64,000 nucleotides of DNA, from the NCBI GenBank assembly GCA_015056365.1, contig SVGM01000010.1, forward strand, positions 52,325-116,324. Direction: 5' to 3'. A program made the translations under genes and the position numbers. Below, one piece after another: positions 52,886 through 63,966 of the stretch. The notes beneath the pieces are model-generated. The model had not been told where the DNA came from. It made no database searches and worked only from the letters and a program-made list of their open reading frames with translations. The number at the start of each line of letters is the position of its first letter. The first letter of the stretch is position 1. This stretch comes from Clostridiales bacterium. Its GTDB lineage: Bacteria > Bacillota > Clostridia > Christensenellales > Aristaeellaceae.

Positions 52886-52930
52886 ACAAAGACCCAACAG
52901 AGGCATATGTGCTCGGTTGGGTCGTTGTTT
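52884..52930. terminator. Bidirectional terminator between acetyltransferase and RNase J genes
   Basis: AAACAAAGACCCAAC pairs with GTTGGGTCGTTGTTT (one mismatch) around a 17-base loop, with A/T-rich ends suitable for both strands. Confidence 0.8.
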
Positions 52931-52980
52931 GTGTTCGTCACTGTTACAGACGTTAGCGTCCGGCTGCCTTTGTGCAGCTA

Positions 52981-54645
52981 TTAAATCTCCATAATAATCG
53001 GCAGGATCATGGGATTGCGCTTGATCTGGTCGAAGATGTAGCGGTGAAGCTCATCCTTGAGCCGGTTTTTCATGTTCTGCCATTCGCTGCCGTCGATGCA
53101 GCCATAGCTGGCGATGATGCTGCGGGCAAGCTCGCGGCTGTTTTCAATGATATCTTCGTTTTCGCGGACGTAGACGAAACCGCGGCTGATCAGGTCGGGA
53201 CCGGAAACCAGCGTTCCGCTGTCGCGGTCGATGGCCATGACCACGATGATCAGACCATCCTGGCTCAGGTGCTTGCGGTCACGGAGCACTACGTTGCCAA
53301 CGTCGCCGATGCCCAGGCCGTCTACCAGCACGCCGCCGGTGGGCACGGTGCCGGCAATCGCCAGACTGTCGCGGCTCATTTCGATCACCTGACCGATTTC
53401 AGGGATTACAATGTTCTGGCTGGGAGTGCCCAGGGACTCAGCCAGCTCGGCGTGCTGCCACAGCTTGGCGTATTCACCGTGGATGGGAATGAAGTATTGG
53501 GGTTTGCACAGAACGTGCAGCAGCTTGATCTCTTCCTCGCAGGCGTGGCCGGAAACGTGAACCTCGCCCAGCTGGCCGTACATCACGTTGGCGCCGCAAC
53601 GGTAGAGCTGGTTGATTACACGGGCGACGGGCTTTTCGTTGCCAGGGATGGGGTGAGCGGAGAGGACCACCATGTCCGTGGGGCGGATCTGCAGCTTACG
53701 GTGCTCGCCGTAGGCCATGCGGGTCAGGCCGGCCATGGCTTCGCCCTGGCTGCCGGTGGTGACTACCAGGATCTCCTCATCGGCGTAGTTGTCGATGTCA
53801 TCCACGTCGATGATGTTTTCTTCGGGGATCTTCAATTCGCCGATGGACATAGCCACGCGGGTGACGTTGACCATGCTGCGGCCGACAAAGCAGACCTTGC
53901 GGCCAAACATGGCGGCGGAGTCCACCACCATTTGCACACGGTGGATGTTGGAGGCAAACATGGCCACGATGACGCGACCCTTGGCCTGCTGGAACAGATC
54001 GATAAAGGTCTGACCGATCTTGGTTTCGCTCATGGTGTGGCCTTTGCGTTCCACGTTGGTGCTTTCGCACAGGAATGCCATGACGCCTTCGTTGCCCAGC
54101 ATGGCAAAGCTGGCCAAATCAGCCACTTCGCCGTCGATGGGGGTGAAGTCCACCTTAAAGTCGCCGCTGAACACAATGGTGCCTGCCGGGCAGGTGATGG
54201 CGATCGCCACAGCGCCGGCGATGGAGTGATTCACATGGATGAACTTGATGTGGAAGCAGCCCAGGTCAAGCTCATCCCGGGGCTTGATTACGTTCAGCGG
54301 AATACCGGCCACGCGATGCTCCTTCAGCTTCAGATCCACCAGCGCCAGCGTCAGCTTGGTGCCGTAGAGCGGCATGGGAACCTGACGGAGTACATAGGGG
54401 GTGGCGCCAATGTGGTCCTCATGGCCGTGAGTAAGCAGCATACCGCGGATGCGGTGACGGTTTTTGATCAGATACGTCACATCCGGGATGACAAGGTCAA
54501 CGCCCAGCATATCTTCCTTGGGAAAAATCGAACCACAGTCAATCACCAGCATATCTTCGCCGTATTCAACGACTGTGATGTTCTTGCCAAATTCGTCCAC
54601 ACCTCCCAGAGGGATAATGCGTAGTTTCTGAACGCTATCTGCCAT
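52981..54645 (-). CDS. rnj: Ribonuclease J
   Basis: A 554-residue metallo-beta-lactamase/beta-CASP nuclease, a 5' exonuclease and endonuclease of mRNA decay and rRNA maturation. The zinc motif HGHEDH is at 73-78. SGDFKVDFTP, the beta-CASP stretches and SAHPIPGNE, then HVSGHACEEE and PIHGE (metal and RNA site) follow. The C-terminal dimerisation domain is present. The start has GGAGG upstream. It is the only RNase J seen here. Confidence 0.95.
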   Translation of the reverse strand: MADSVQKLRIIPLGGVDEFGKNITVVEYGEDMLVIDCGSIFPKEDMLGVDLVIPDVTYLIKNRHRIRGMLLTHGHEDHIGATPYVLRQVPMPLYGTKLTLALVDLKLKEHRVAGIPLNVIKPRDELDLGCFHIKFIHVNHSIAGAVAIAITCPAGTIVFSGDFKVDFTPIDGEVADLASFAMLGNEGVMAFLCESTNVERKGHTMSETKIGQTFIDLFQQAKGRVIVAMFASNIHRVQMVVDSAAMFGRKVCFVGRSMVNVTRVAMSIGELKIPEENIIDVDDIDNYADEEILVVTTGSQGEAMAGLTRMAYGEHRKLQIRPTDMVVLSAHPIPGNEKPVARVINQLYRCGANVMYGQLGEVHVSGHACEEEIKLLHVLCKPQYFIPIHGEYAKLWQHAELAESLGTPSQNIVIPEIGQVIEMSRDSLAIAGTVPTGGVLVDGLGIGDVGNVVLRDRKHLSQDGLIIVVMAIDRDSGTLVSGPDLISRGFVYVRENEDIIENSRELARSIIASYGCIDGSEWQNMKNRLKDELHRYIFDQIKRNPMILPIIMEI

Positions 54646-54801
54646 GTCGGCCTCCTTCAGCGCAGGGTGCGCAAACTAGTCAAAAAACCATATAGAAAAG
54701 GTATGCATCCAAAAGCAGACAAAAGCGCCGCCATGCATGCACAGTACCACGGAAATGGATTTGTCGATGGATTAATCAAACGGCCCCATCTAACACTGTT
54801 T

Positions 54802-54807
54802 AGTATA
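54802..54807 (-). promoter_or_regulatory. Possible -10 element for RNase J
   Basis: TATACT on the minus strand, about 155 bases upstream of the RNase J start; no matching -35 was found. Apart from this and the terminator at 54864-54895 I see nothing in the 54646-54902 gap. Confidence 0.3.
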
Positions 54808-54863
54808 CCACAATCAAGCGGTTTTGAACAGGGGAGAATTGGAGAAATTTTGGGGATTTTCAT

Positions 54864-54895
54864 GCAAAAAACGGGCGCAATATCCTGCACCCGTT
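54864..54895 (-). terminator. Terminator after the RseC-like gene
   Basis: On the minus strand AACGGGTGC and GCGCCCGTT (one wobble) flank an 8-base loop, followed by a T-run. It separates the RseC-like gene from RNase J. Confidence 0.85.
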
Positions 54896-54902
54896 GAAAA
54901 GA

Positions 54903-55343
54903 TCATTCGCCGCCACAGCCTAGGTCGCCAATATCGGGCTTGTGGTCATAAGTCTGTGTAATTCGAGGGGTCCATTCCGGCTTGCCGGAGATATGCTTTT
55001 CGCAAAGCCGTATGCATACAACGCCTGCGCCCAGTCCGCCAAGGCTGGCCAGAAGCGCGATCAGCTCATTCTGTCCGGAAAGCTGGTAGCCAAGCAGCAG
55101 ACCCGCCAAAAAGGTGACCAGCGGAACCGCGTAGGCCATCACAGTGGCGCTGAGGAAACGTCCGTCCGGCAGCTCTACTTTCACCCAGTCGCCTACTTTG
55201 CATTCGGCCTTGAGGGTGATGCTGCCGGTTTGGCTCATGCTGCCGCAGCCCCGGCATTTTTCGCATGCATCAGGCCGAATATAGCTGATGGTAGCGGTGC
55301 GGCGATGCTCGTCATAAGCGGTTACCTGTCCAAATTTAATCAT
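54903..55343 (-). CDS. RseC/SoxR-reducing family membrane protein
   Basis: A 146-residue protein. An N-terminal cysteine-rich motif CEKCRGCGSMS (Cys27, Cys30, Cys33) precedes a beta stretch and two hydrophobic helices (about 66-110), the layout of the RseC/MucC family, which in other bacteria associates with Rnf-type electron transport and SoxR reduction. The C-terminal tail ends LGCGGE. ATG 55343 has AGGAGG upstream. It is divergent from rpoB. No rnf or soxR genes lie in this window. Confidence 0.85.
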   Translation of the reverse strand: MIKFGQVTAYDEHRRTATISYIRPDACEKCRGCGSMSQTGSITLKAECKVGDWVKVELPDGRFLSATVMAYAVPLVTFLAGLLLGYQLSGQNELIALLASLGGLGAGVVCIRLCEKHISGKPEWTPRITQTYDHKPDIGDLGCGGE

Positions 55344-55410
55344 GGTTCCTCCTGGCGTCGGGCGACGTTTCCCCCTCATATAAAAAAGAAAGAGAAATTC
55401 ACTCGTTGTA

Positions 55411-55439
55411 TTGACAGAACTGTATAGAGGCGCTATAAT
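55411..55439 (+). promoter_or_regulatory. Perfect consensus promoter of rpoB-rpoC
   Basis: TTGACA and TATAAT are separated by exactly 17 bases. It lies about 165 bases before the rpoB start and gives a leader of about 155 bases. Confidence 0.9.
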
Positions 55440-55517
55440 ATAGAATTGCATCAGTATCGAAACTGTGCATCGCTGCGCCGTAGCGTTTGATAGGTATTTT
55501 ACATGCCCAGCGCGAAA

Positions 55518-55544
55518 AATGCAACAAGAAATTCTTGGCGCATT
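55518..55544 (+). promoter_or_regulatory. Leader hairpin upstream of rpoB
   Basis: AATGC-AA-CAAGAA and the complementary TTCTTG-GC-GCATT form an imperfect inverted repeat around the palindrome CAAGAAATTCTTG. It may affect mRNA stability or feed back on RNA polymerase synthesis; that is inference. Confidence 0.45.
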
Positions 55545-55604
55545 CCACGGCAAAGCGTACTGCATTTTGGTCAGGTGCGAGGAACATAAGGGGTGATGGC
55601 ATTT

Positions 55605-58600
55605 ATGGTGCATGAGGTTCAAATGGGGAAGCTGAGAACGCGCCAGAGCTTTTCTCATATCGATGAGATTCTGGATATGCCCGATCTCATTGAGGTGCAG
55701 AAGAACTCATACCAGCGCTTTCTGAAGGTCGACCTTCGTGAAGTGCTGGACGACGTGTCGCCAATCGTCGACTATACTGAAAATCTCTCGCTGGAATTTG
55801 TGGACTATTCTTTGGAAGAGCCCAAGAACAGCGTGGAACGCTGCAAGGAGCGCGACATGACCTATGCCGCGCCGCTGAAGGTCTTTGTGCGCCTGAAGAA
55901 CCGCGAAACGGGCGAAATCAAGGAATCTGACGTTTTCATGGGCGATTTCCCCCTGATGACCGAGCACGGTACCTTTATCATCAACGGCGCTGAGCGCGTC
56001 ATCGTCAGCCAGCTGGTTCGTTCGCCCGGCGTTTATTATGGCGATCAGATCGACAAGACCGGCAAGCATCTGTTCTCTACCACGGTGATCCCCAACCGCG
56101 GCGCCTGGCTGGAGTATGAAACCGACTCCAACAACGTGCTGTGGGTGCGTATTGACCGTGCCCGCAAGCTACCCATCACGCTGATCCTGCGCGCTCTGGG
56201 CTACGGCACCGACGCACAGATCATCGACCTGCTGGGCGAGGACGAGCGCCTGATGGCGACCATCCAGAAGGGTGACAACGCTAAGAGCAAGGACGAAGGT
56301 CTGATCGAGATCTACAAGAAGCAGAAGCCTGGCGAACCCCCCACGAAGGAGAGCGCCACCAATCTGTTCAATTCTCTCTTCTTTGATGCCAAGCGCTATG
56401 ACCTCATGCGCGTTGGCCGCTACAAGTTCAACAAAAAGCTCTCTCTGGCCACCCGTATTCAGGATCGGGTCGCCGGCGAGGATATTGTCAACCCCGAAAC
56501 CGGCGAAGTGATGGTCAAGCAGGGCGAAGTCATCGAAAAGGACGTTGCCCGCGCCATTCAGAATGCCGGTATCAACGAAGCCTACGTTGAGGTTGACGGT
56601 AAGAATCACAAGGTTGTGGGCAACCACTTTGTGGATGCCGCCTGCTACCTGCCCTTCGATCCCAAGGAAGCCGGCGTGCAGGAGCAGGTGCTCTATCCCG
56701 TGCTCAAGGAAATCCTTGCCGCCTGCGAGGGCGAGGAACAGCTGCGCGAGATGGTCAGCGCCCGTCTGCATGATCTGATGCCCAAGCATATCATCACTGA
56801 GGATATCGTGGCGTCTATCAGCTATCTGCTGGGCCTGCCCTATGGCATCGGCTTCACCGATGATATCGACCATCTGGGCAACCGCCGTCTGCGCTCCGTG
56901 GGCGAGCTTCTGCAGAATCAGATCCGCATCGGTCTGAGCCGTCTGGAGCGCGTGGTGCGCGAGCGCATGGCCATTCAGGATGCCGATGAAGTCCGCCCTG
57001 GCGAGCTGATCAACATCCGTCCCGTCAGCGCCGCCATCAAGGAGTTCTTTGGCTCCTCCCAGCTTTCCCAGTTCATGGATCAGCCCAACCCCTTGGCTGA
57101 GCTGACCCACAAGCGCCGCCTGTCCGCTCTGGGCCCCGGCGGTCTGAACCGTGACCGCGCCTCTTTCGAGGTCCGCGACGTTCACTACAGCCACTATGCC
57201 CGTATCTGCCCCATTGAGACTCCTGAAGGTCCCAACATCGGTCTGATCGGTTCTCTGGCTACCTACGCCCGTATCAACGAGTACGGCTTCATTGAGGCCC
57301 CTTACCGTATTGTGGATCCCAAGACTCACAAGGTCACCGACGAGATCGTTTACCTGACCGCTGACGAAGAGGACTTCTACGTTGTGGCTCAGGCCAAGGA
57401 GCCTCTGGAGTCCGACGGTTCCTTCACCAACGAATACGTCACCGTCCGCGACAAGGCCGAGATCGTGCAGGTGCCCCGCGAGAACGTGGATCTGATCGAC
57501 GTCAGCCCCCGCCAGATCGTGTCCGTAGCCACCGCCATGATCCCCTTCCTGGAGAACGACGACGCTACCCGCGCTCTGATGGGTTCCAACATGCAGCGTC
57601 AGGCTGTGCCGCTGCTGGTGCCGGAAGCTCCCATCGTGGGTACCGGTATGGAGTTCAAGGCTGCCCATGACAGCGGCGTTGTGCTGCTGAGCAAGGAAAG
57701 CGGTGTGGTCGAAAAGGTCGCTGGCGACGAGATCGTGGTCCGTGACGACAACCGCGAAGCCCATACCTACAAGCTGAGTAAGTTTGCCCGCTCCAATCAG
57801 GGCACCTGCATCAACCAGCATCCCCGCGTCAAGGCCGGTCAGCGCGTCGAAAAGGGCGATCTGCTGGCTGACGGTCCCTCCACTGAAAACGGCGAGATCG
57901 GCCTGGGCCGTAACGTGCTCATCGGCTTCATGACCTGGGAAGGCTACAACTACGAAGACGCCGTCCTCATCAGCGAAAAGCTGGTCAAAGAAGACATCTA
58001 TACCTCCATCCACATCGAGGAGTTCGAATCCGAAGCCCGCGAAACTAAGCTGGGACCGGAAGAGATCACCCGTGATATTCCCAACATCGGCGATGACGCT
58101 GTGAAGGATCTGGACGAAGACGGTATCATCCGTATCGGCGCTGAGGTCCGTGCAGGCGACATCCTGGTGGGCAAGGTCACCCCCAAGGGTGAGACTGACC
58201 TGACCGCTGAAGAACGCCTGCTGCGCGCCATCTTCGGCGAGAAGGCCCGCGAAGTCCGCGATACCTCTCTGCGCGTGCCTCACGGCGAAGGCGGTATCGT
58301 CGTTGACGTGAAGGTCTTCACCCGCGAGAACAAGGACGAGCTGTCCCCCGGCGTGAACATGATGGTTCGCGTTTACATCGCCCAGAAGCGTAAGATCAGC
58401 GTGGGCGACAAGATGGCCGGCCGTCACGGTAACAAGGGTGTTGTTTCCCGCATCCTGCGTGAAGAGGATATGCCCTTCATGCCCGACGGTACGCCCCTGC
58501 AGATCGTGCTGAATCCCCTGGGCGTTCCCTCCCGTATGAACATCGGTCAGGTGCTGGAAGTGCACTTGGGCATGGCAGCCAAGACCCTTGGCTGGCACGT

Positions 58601-59336
58601 GGCCACTCCCGTGTTCGACGGCGCGACCATGGACGATATTGCCAAGTGTCTGGAAATGGCCGGCAAGGATCCCAGCGGCAAAACCATCCTCTATGACGGA
58701 CGTACCGGCGAACCCTTCGAAAATCCCGTTACTGTCGGTTATATGTACTTCCTCAAGCTGCACCACCTGGTTGATGACAAGATGCACGCCCGCTCCGTGG
58801 GTCCGTACTCTCTGGTCACCCAGCAGCCTCTGGGCGGTAAGGCCCAGTTCGGCGGTCAGCGCTTTGGTGAGATGGAAGTCTGGGCGCTGGAGGCCTATGG
58901 CGCCGCCAATACCCTGCAGGAGATCCTCACCGTGAAGTCCGACGATATCGTGGGCCGTGTCAAGACCTACGAAGCCATCGTCAAGGGTACCAACATTCCT
59001 GCCCCCGGCGTGCCGGAGAGCTTTAAGGTACTCATCAAGGAACTGCAGTCCCTGGCACTGGATATCCGCGTGCTGGATGCCAACAAGGAAGAGATCATCA
59101 TCCGCGAGCTGGATGACGATGACTTCGAGATGGATACTTCTTCCGCCGGCCGTCTGGAGGAGAAGGAAGACGAAATCACTGACGAAGAAGGCGTTGCCGA
59201 GCAGGAAGCCGCTTCCGATGTGGACATGGATGTTGACTTCAGCATGGACGATGATCTGGTCGACTTTGATATGGATCTGGGCGATGATTTCAGCGCCATC
59301 GATCTGGACGACAGCGATTCTATTGACGAAGAATAA
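55605..59336 (+). CDS. rpoB: RNA polymerase subunit beta
   Basis: A 1243-residue beta subunit. [19 protein letters not shown] begins the protein; rifampicin-pocket residues are in [22 protein letters not shown] and the following [11 protein letters not shown]. Catalytic-centre stretches near [13 protein letters not shown] are intact. The last 77 residues are very acidic (36 Asp/Glu), beyond the conserved core. The start is ambiguous: ATG 55596 is too close to AAGGGG, so ATG 55605 (about 11 bases) is used; GTG 55593 is also open. It is followed by rpoC after 39 bases. No rplL or rplJ precedes it. Confidence 0.97.
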   Translation: MVHEVQMGKLRTRQSFSHIDEILDMPDLIEVQKNSYQRFLKVDLREVLDDVSPIVDYTENLSLEFVDYSLEEPKNSVERCKERDMTYAAPLKVFVRLKNRETGEIKESDVFMGDFPLMTEHGTFIINGAERVIVSQLVRSPGVYYGDQIDKTGKHLFSTTVIPNRGAWLEYETDSNNVLWVRIDRARKLPITLILRALGYGTDAQIIDLLGEDERLMATIQKGDNAKSKDEGLIEIYKKQKPGEPPTKESATNLFNSLFFDAKRYDLMRVGRYKFNKKLSLATRIQDRVAGEDIVNPETGEVMVKQGEVIEKDVARAIQNAGINEAYVEVDGKNHKVVGNHFVDAACYLPFDPKEAGVQEQVLYPVLKEILAACEGEEQLREMVSARLHDLMPKHIITEDIVASISYLLGLPYGIGFTDDIDHLGNRRLRSVGELLQNQIRIGLSRLERVVRERMAIQDADEVRPGELINIRPVSAAIKEFFGSSQLSQFMDQPNPLAELTHKRRLSALGPGGLNRDRASFEVRDVHYSHYARICPIETPEGPNIGLIGSLATYARINEYGFIEAPYRIVDPKTHKVTDEIVYLTADEEDFYVVAQAKEPLESDGSFTNEYVTVRDKAEIVQVPRENVDLIDVSPRQIVSVATAMIPFLENDDATRALMGSNMQRQAVPLLVPEAPIVGTGMEFKAAHDSGVVLLSKESGVVEKVAGDEIVVRDDNREAHTYKLSKFARSNQGTCINQHPRVKAGQRVEKGDLLADGPSTENGEIGLGRNVLIGFMTWEGYNYEDAVLISEKLVKEDIYTSIHIEEFESEARETKLGPEEITRDIPNIGDDAVKDLDEDGIIRIGAEVRAGDILVGKVTPKGETDLTAEERLLRAIFGEKAREVRDTSLRVPHGEGGIVVDVKVFTRENKDELSPGVNMMVRVYIAQKRKISVGDKMAGRHGNKGVVSRILREEDMPFMPDGTPLQIVLNPLGVPSRMNIGQVLEVHLGMAAKTLGWHVATPVFDGATMDDIAKCLEMAGKDPSGKTILYDGRTGEPFENPVTVGYMYFLKLHHLVDDKMHARSVGPYSLVTQQPLGGKAQFGGQRFGEMEVWALEAYGAANTLQEILTVKSDDIVGRVKTYEAIVKGTNIPAPGVPESFKVLIKELQSLALDIRVLDANKEEIIIRELDDDDFEMDTSSAGRLEEKEDEITDEEGVAEQEAASDVDMDVDFSMDDDLVDFDMDLGDDFSAIDLDDSDSIDEE

Positions 59337-59375
59337 CACCCGACAAGCCGTTACACCGAAAGGAAGTGCCGTGTT

Positions 59376-62300
59376 TTGTTTGATCTGAACAACCTTGATT
59401 CCATCCAGATCGGTATGGCTTCGCCGGAACAGATCCGTGCCTGGAGCTACGGTGAGGTTTCCAAGCCTGAAACCATCAACTATCGTACCCTGAAGCCTGA
59501 GCGCGAAGGCCTGTACTGCGAGCGCATCTTTGGACCTACCAAGGACTGGGAGTGCAGCTGCGGCAAGTATAAGCGCATCAAGTACAAGGATAAGAACAAA
59601 GTCTGTGACAAGTGCGGCGTGCAGGTCACCCGCGCCAAGGTGCGCCGTGAGCGCATGGGTCACATTGAGCTGGCTGCCCCTGTAAGCCATATCTGGTATT
59701 TCAAGGGCATCCCCAGCCGTATGGGCATGCTGCTGGACATTAGCCCCCGCACCCTTGAAAAAGTGCTGTATTTCGCTAACTTCATCGTTCTCGATCCCGG
59801 CGATTCTGCCGAGACCGGTCTGAAGAAGTACGAGCTGATCACCGACGCCAAGTACCGCGATGTGGAAGCTAAGTGCGGTAAGGGCAGCTTCCGCGCCGGT
59901 ATGGGCGCTGAGGCTGTGAAGGAAATGCTCCAGTCTCTGGATCTGGATCAGCTCAGCCAGCAGCTCAAGAAGGAGATTGCCGAACTGGCCGAGAAGGAAC
60001 GCGACCGCGATACCGAAGGCCAGAAGCGTGCCCGCGCTGTGAAGCGTCTGGAAGTTGTGGAGGCTTTCCGCCTGTCCAACAACAAGCCTGAGTGGATGAT
60101 CCTGGATGTCATCCCTGTTATGCCCCCGGATCTGCGCCCCATGGTGCAGCTGGACGGCGGCCGCTTCGCCACCTCCGACCTGAATGATCTGTACCGCCGC
60201 GTCATCAACCGCAACAACCGTCTGAAGAGACTGGTTGAGCTGGGCGCGCCGGACATCATCGTCCGCAACGAAAAGCGCATGCTGCAGGAAGCGGTTGACG
60301 CGCTGATCGATAACGGCCGCCGCGGCCGTCCTGTGACGGGTCCCGGTAACCGTGCCCTCAAGTCCCTGAGCGATTTCCTGCGCGGTAAGCAGGGTCGTTT
60401 CCGTCAGAACCTGCTGGGTAAGCGCGTTGACTACTCCGGCCGTTCTGTTATCGTTGTGGGTCCCGAACTGAAGCTGTATCAGTGCGGCGTGCCCAAGGAG
60501 ATGGCGCTGGAGCTGTTCAAGCCCTTCGTCATCGAGCGCCTGGTGGCGCTGAACAAGGCGCACCACGGCAAGAACGCCAAGCGTATGGTGGAAAAGGGCC
60601 GCCCCGAGGTTTGGGACATCCTGGAAGAGGTCATCAAGGAGCATCCGGTTCTGCTGAACCGTGCCCCCACGCTGCACCGTCTGGGTATCCAGGCCTTCGA
60701 GCCCGTACTGGTGGAAGGCAAGGCCCTGAAGCTGCACCCGCTGGTATGTACTGCTTACAACGCCGACTTCGACGGTGACCAGATGGCTATCCACGTGCCG
60801 CTGAGCCTGGAGGCTCAGGCGGAAGCCCGCTTCCTGATGCTGGCTCACAACAATATCCTGAAGCCTCAGGATGGTAAGCCTGTTATGTCTCCCTCTCAGG
60901 ACATGGTTATCGGTTGCTATTACCTGACCATCGACAACGAGGAAGCGCTGGGCGCGGGCCGCTGCTTCGTCAGCCCCGAGGAAGCCATGATCGCTTATCA
61001 GACCGGCCAGCTCAGCCTGCAGGCGCCCATCCGTGTGCGCATGGAGCGCGAGTTCAACGGCGAGAAGGGCCAGAAACTGGTGGATTGCACCCTCGGCCGT
61101 ATTCTGTTTAACGAAGTGATTCCGCAGGACATTGGCCGTAAGCCCCGCACCTGCCTGGATGAGATGTTCCCGCTGGAGATCGACACCCTGGTTGGCAAGA
61201 AGGAACTGGGCAAGATCGTTGATGAGGTCTACCTCAAGCACGGCATCCACAAGACCGCGCAGGTGTTGGATAACATCAAGGCTCTTGGCTTCCGCTACTC
61301 CACCCGCGGCGCGGTCACGGTGTCCGTCAGCGACATCATCGTGCCCAAGGATAAGCCCGAGATCATGGAAGAAGCCGACAAGCACGTGTCTGAGATCAAC
61401 GACATGTACCGCATGGGTATGGTATCCGAGGACGAGCGCTACAGCATGGTCGTCGATATCTGGAACAACACCACTGCCAAGCTGCGCGGCATGATTTTGC
61501 CCGGCTTGAGCAAGTTCAACCCCATTCGCATGATGACCGACTCCGGTGCTCGTGGTAGCGCTGCTCAGGTCTCCCAGCTGGCCGGTATGCGCGGTCTGAT
61601 GGCCTCTCCCAGCGGCCGAACCCTGGAACTGCCCATTCGCGCTAACTTCCGTGAAGGTCTGGGCGTGCTGGAGTTCTTCCTGTCCTCTCACGGTAGCCGT
61701 AAGTCTCTGGCTGATACCGCTCTGCGTACGGCTGACTCTGGTTACCTCACCCGCCGTCTGGTGGACGTTTCTCAGGAAGTCATCGTCCGCGAGGAAGACT
61801 GCTTTGCCACCCGTGGCGAAAAGGTTCGCGGCATCACCATTCAGGAAATCACCATCGGCAATCAGGTCATTGAAAGCCTGGAGGATCGTCTCATCGGCCG
61901 TGTTGCCGCTGAAGATATCATCCATCCCGAAACCGGTGAAATTCTGGTGGCTCTCAATGAAACCATCACGCACGATAAAGCCAAGCTGGTCAGCAAGGCC
62001 GGCATCAAGAAGGCGCAGGTGCGCTCTGTGCTGACCTGCCGCAACGAAACCGGCGTTTGCGCCCGCTGCTACGGCATGAACCTTGCTACCGGCGGCGCTG
62101 TGGACGTTGGCGAAGCGGTCGGTATCATCGCTGCTCAGGCAATCGGTGAACCCGGTACCCAGCTGACCATGCGTACCTTCCATACCGGCGGTATCGCCAG
62201 CGGCGACGACATCACGCAGGGTCTTCCCCGCGTTGAGGAACTGTTCGAGGCTCGCAAGCCCAAACGTGATGCGATCCTCAGTGAGATCAGCGGTAAGGTC

Positions 62301-62939
62301 GCTCTGGGCGAGAACAAGAAAAAGCGCGAGATCACCGTTACCTCTACCGAGGACGGTCACGAGCAGAAGACCTACCAGATCAACTATGGCAGCCGCCTGA
62401 AGGTTCAGGATGGCCAGATGGTTGAGGCCGGCGACGAGCTGATTGAAGGCTCCATCAATCCCCACGACCTGCTCCGCATTCTGGGCGTCAAGGCCGTGCA
62501 GGATTATCTGCTGCGCGAGGTTCTCAGCGTATACCGTCAGCAGGGCGTTAACATCAGCGATAAGCATATCGAAGTGATCGTCAAGCAGATGTTGCGTAAG
62601 GTTCGCGTGGAAGACAGCGGCGATACCACGCTGCTGCCCGGCTCCCTGGTGGATATCTACCGCTTCGAGGAAGCCAACCGCGACACCATCATGGCCGGTG
62701 GCCGTCCCGCCATCGCCAAGCGCGTGCTTCTGGGCATCACCAAGGCCTCTCTGGCCACCGAAAGCTTCCTGTCTGCCGCCTCTTTCCAGGAGACCACTCG
62801 CGTGCTGACCGACGCCGCCATCAAGGGCAAGGTCGACCCGCTGCTGGGCCTGAAGGAGAACGTCATCATCGGCAAGCTGATCCCCGCCGGTACCGGTATG
62901 AAGCGTTATACCGATATCAATCTGGTGGAGAATTTCTAA
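59376..62939 (+). CDS. rpoC: RNA polymerase subunit beta'
   Basis: A 1187-residue beta' subunit. The N-terminal zinc finger uses Cys60, Cys62, Cys77 and Cys80. The catalytic NADFDGD (462-468) binds the two magnesium ions. The second zinc site [15 protein letters not shown] is present near the C-terminal part. The start is TTG 59376, with AAAGGAAG upstream; no ATG of suitable length is available. A strong terminator follows. Confidence 0.97.
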   Translation: MFDLNNLDSIQIGMASPEQIRAWSYGEVSKPETINYRTLKPEREGLYCERIFGPTKDWECSCGKYKRIKYKDKNKVCDKCGVQVTRAKVRRERMGHIELAAPVSHIWYFKGIPSRMGMLLDISPRTLEKVLYFANFIVLDPGDSAETGLKKYELITDAKYRDVEAKCGKGSFRAGMGAEAVKEMLQSLDLDQLSQQLKKEIAELAEKERDRDTEGQKRARAVKRLEVVEAFRLSNNKPEWMILDVIPVMPPDLRPMVQLDGGRFATSDLNDLYRRVINRNNRLKRLVELGAPDIIVRNEKRMLQEAVDALIDNGRRGRPVTGPGNRALKSLSDFLRGKQGRFRQNLLGKRVDYSGRSVIVVGPELKLYQCGVPKEMALELFKPFVIERLVALNKAHHGKNAKRMVEKGRPEVWDILEEVIKEHPVLLNRAPTLHRLGIQAFEPVLVEGKALKLHPLVCTAYNADFDGDQMAIHVPLSLEAQAEARFLMLAHNNILKPQDGKPVMSPSQDMVIGCYYLTIDNEEALGAGRCFVSPEEAMIAYQTGQLSLQAPIRVRMEREFNGEKGQKLVDCTLGRILFNEVIPQDIGRKPRTCLDEMFPLEIDTLVGKKELGKIVDEVYLKHGIHKTAQVLDNIKALGFRYSTRGAVTVSVSDIIVPKDKPEIMEEADKHVSEINDMYRMGMVSEDERYSMVVDIWNNTTAKLRGMILPGLSKFNPIRMMTDSGARGSAAQVSQLAGMRGLMASPSGRTLELPIRANFREGLGVLEFFLSSHGSRKSLADTALRTADSGYLTRRLVDVSQEVIVREEDCFATRGEKVRGITIQEITIGNQVIESLEDRLIGRVAAEDIIHPETGEILVALNETITHDKAKLVSKAGIKKAQVRSVLTCRNETGVCARCYGMNLATGGAVDVGEAVGIIAAQAIGEPGTQLTMRTFHTGGIASGDDITQGLPRVEELFEARKPKRDAILSEISGKVALGENKKKREITVTSTEDGHEQKTYQINYGSRLKVQDGQMVEAGDELIEGSINPHDLLRILGVKAVQDYLLREVLSVYRQQGVNISDKHIEVIVKQMLRKVRVEDSGDTTLLPGSLVDIYRFEEANRDTIMAGGRPAIAKRVLLGITKASLATESFLSAASFQETTRVLTDAAIKGKVDPLLGLKENVIIGKLIPAGTGMKRYTDINLVENF

Positions 62940-62950
62940 GCACAACCCCA

Positions 62951-62990
62951 AAGAGGGCTACCGCAGAGATGCGGCAGCCCTCTTTTTTGG
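62951..62990 (+). terminator. Terminator of rpoB-rpoC
   Basis: AAGAGGGCT/AGCCCTCTT plus inner CCGCA/TGCGG (one mismatch) around GAGA, followed by six T residues. Confidence 0.92.
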
Positions 62991-63001
62991 TGCAAACGAA
63001 A

Positions 63002-63030
63002 GAAGGGCCATCGTAGTACGATGGCCCTTC
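63002..63030 (-). terminator. Terminator of the HAD phosphatase gene
   Basis: GAAGGGCCATCGTA and its exact complement are separated by one base. On the minus strand it is followed by TTTC and TTT, so it ends the minus-strand HAD gene just before the rpoC terminator. Confidence 0.8.
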
Positions 63031-63033
63031 AAA

Positions 63034-63813
63034 TCACTTGTGGAAAGTATCGTCTAAATAGACGGCGATGCCGTCTTCGTCGTTGGTGCCGATGATGCGG
63101 TCAGCGATTGCCTTAACCGGGTCGATGGCGTTGCCCATGGCTACGCCTACACCGCAGAGCCGAAGCATGCCAATATCGGCCAGATCGTCGCCAAATGCAA
63201 TGATTTGATCAGGTGAAATGGCAAGATGACGGCACATATGCAGAATGGCGTTTTCTTTTGTGGCAGTTTTAGGGGTCAGTTTGTACCAAGGACCGTCCGA
63301 AAAATGGATGCAGTCGCAGTGGGGGAGGGCAGTAGCAATGCGTTCAGCAACCGTCGCATCGGTTGTTTCGAAGCAGATTTTCAAACTGGGCAGGTGGAAA
63401 TCGGAAAAGTCGGTGAAAGTACTTGACCCCCAGCTTTGATCCTCTGCGTCCGGCGGCACTTGGTAGTTGCGGAAGTATTCTTCGAGCCCGTCTACTGTGA
63501 TCAGGATACCGGCACCGCCGCAGGCACGAAGCGTTGCAATCAGCTGATGAGTCTCCTCACCGGTAAAACCGTTTGTGTGAACGATGGACCCGTTGCAGCG
63601 AGTCAGAGCGCCTGCGCTTGAGATTACGGCATCTGGCTTGAGTTCAGCAAGGAACCCCAGTGCATTCTGCTCGCCTCGGGAAGTGGCGACGCCGATCAGA
63701 AGCCCCTTCTCACGACAGCGCTGGAGTGCGTCCAGCGTAGGCGAGGATATGGTTTTGTCAGTGCGCAGCAAGGTTCCGTCAAGATCAAACAGCAGCATTC
63801 GGATGTTCATCAT
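63034..63813 (-). CDS. Cof-type HAD phosphatase
   Basis: A 259-residue HAD hydrolase of the Cof/YbjI-like C2 cap group, dephosphorylating small metabolites. FDLDGTLLRTDK is the nucleophile loop, ATSRGEQN and KENAILHM hold the second and third motifs, and FGDDLADIGML the metal aspartates. The start is ambiguous between two adjacent ATGs (63813 and 63810); GGAGGAAG lies 4 or 7 bases upstream. It is convergent with rpoC. The substrate is unknown. Confidence 0.92.
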   Translation of the reverse strand: MMNIRMLLFDLDGTLLRTDKTISSPTLDALQRCREKGLLIGVATSRGEQNALGFLAELKPDAVISSAGALTRCNGSIVHTNGFTGEETHQLIATLRACGGAGILITVDGLEEYFRNYQVPPDAEDQSWGSSTFTDFSDFHLPSLKICFETTDATVAERIATALPHCDCIHFSDGPWYKLTPKTATKENAILHMCRHLAISPDQIIAFGDDLADIGMLRLCGVGVAMGNAIDPVKAIADRIIGTNDEDGIAVYLDDTFHK

Positions 63814-63891
63814 TCTTCCTCCGTATGTATGATTTCAGTCTATGCTCAAATGTTTGAAAAACAAGCTTCTCCTTGGGAAGCGATTTGTCAA

Positions 63892-63905
63892 GGATAAATT
63901 TATCC
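63892..63905. promoter_or_regulatory. Perfect 14-bp palindrome upstream of the HAD gene
   Basis: GGATAAATTTATCC is its own reverse complement and lies about 80 bases upstream of the HAD gene start. It could be a regulator site. The surrounding 63814-64000 stretch has no gene that I can support. Confidence 0.35.
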
Positions 63906-63935
63906 AATTAGTAAACAATTCATCAAGAAACACGG

Positions 63936-63966
63936 ACAAACCTCCTGCCAAATGCGGGAGGTTTGT
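63936..63966. terminator. Hairpin at the right end of the window
   Basis: Ten-base perfect arms ACAAACCTCC and GGAGGTTTGT surround an 11-base loop. The gene it serves lies outside the window or is absent; T-tracts are poor on both sides. Confidence 0.5.

Noticed and set aside
54657..54897. Small open frames on both strands between RNase J and the RseC-like gene
   Set aside because: No ribosome binding site and the stretch contains a terminator and promoter-like elements; more likely non-coding.
56169..62951. A 2260-codon open frame antisense to rpoB and rpoC
   Set aside because: It is the mirror of highly biased codons in two essential genes, has low-complexity His/Gln/Leu-rich translation and no ribosome binding site. 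rpoB and rpoC explain the region fully.
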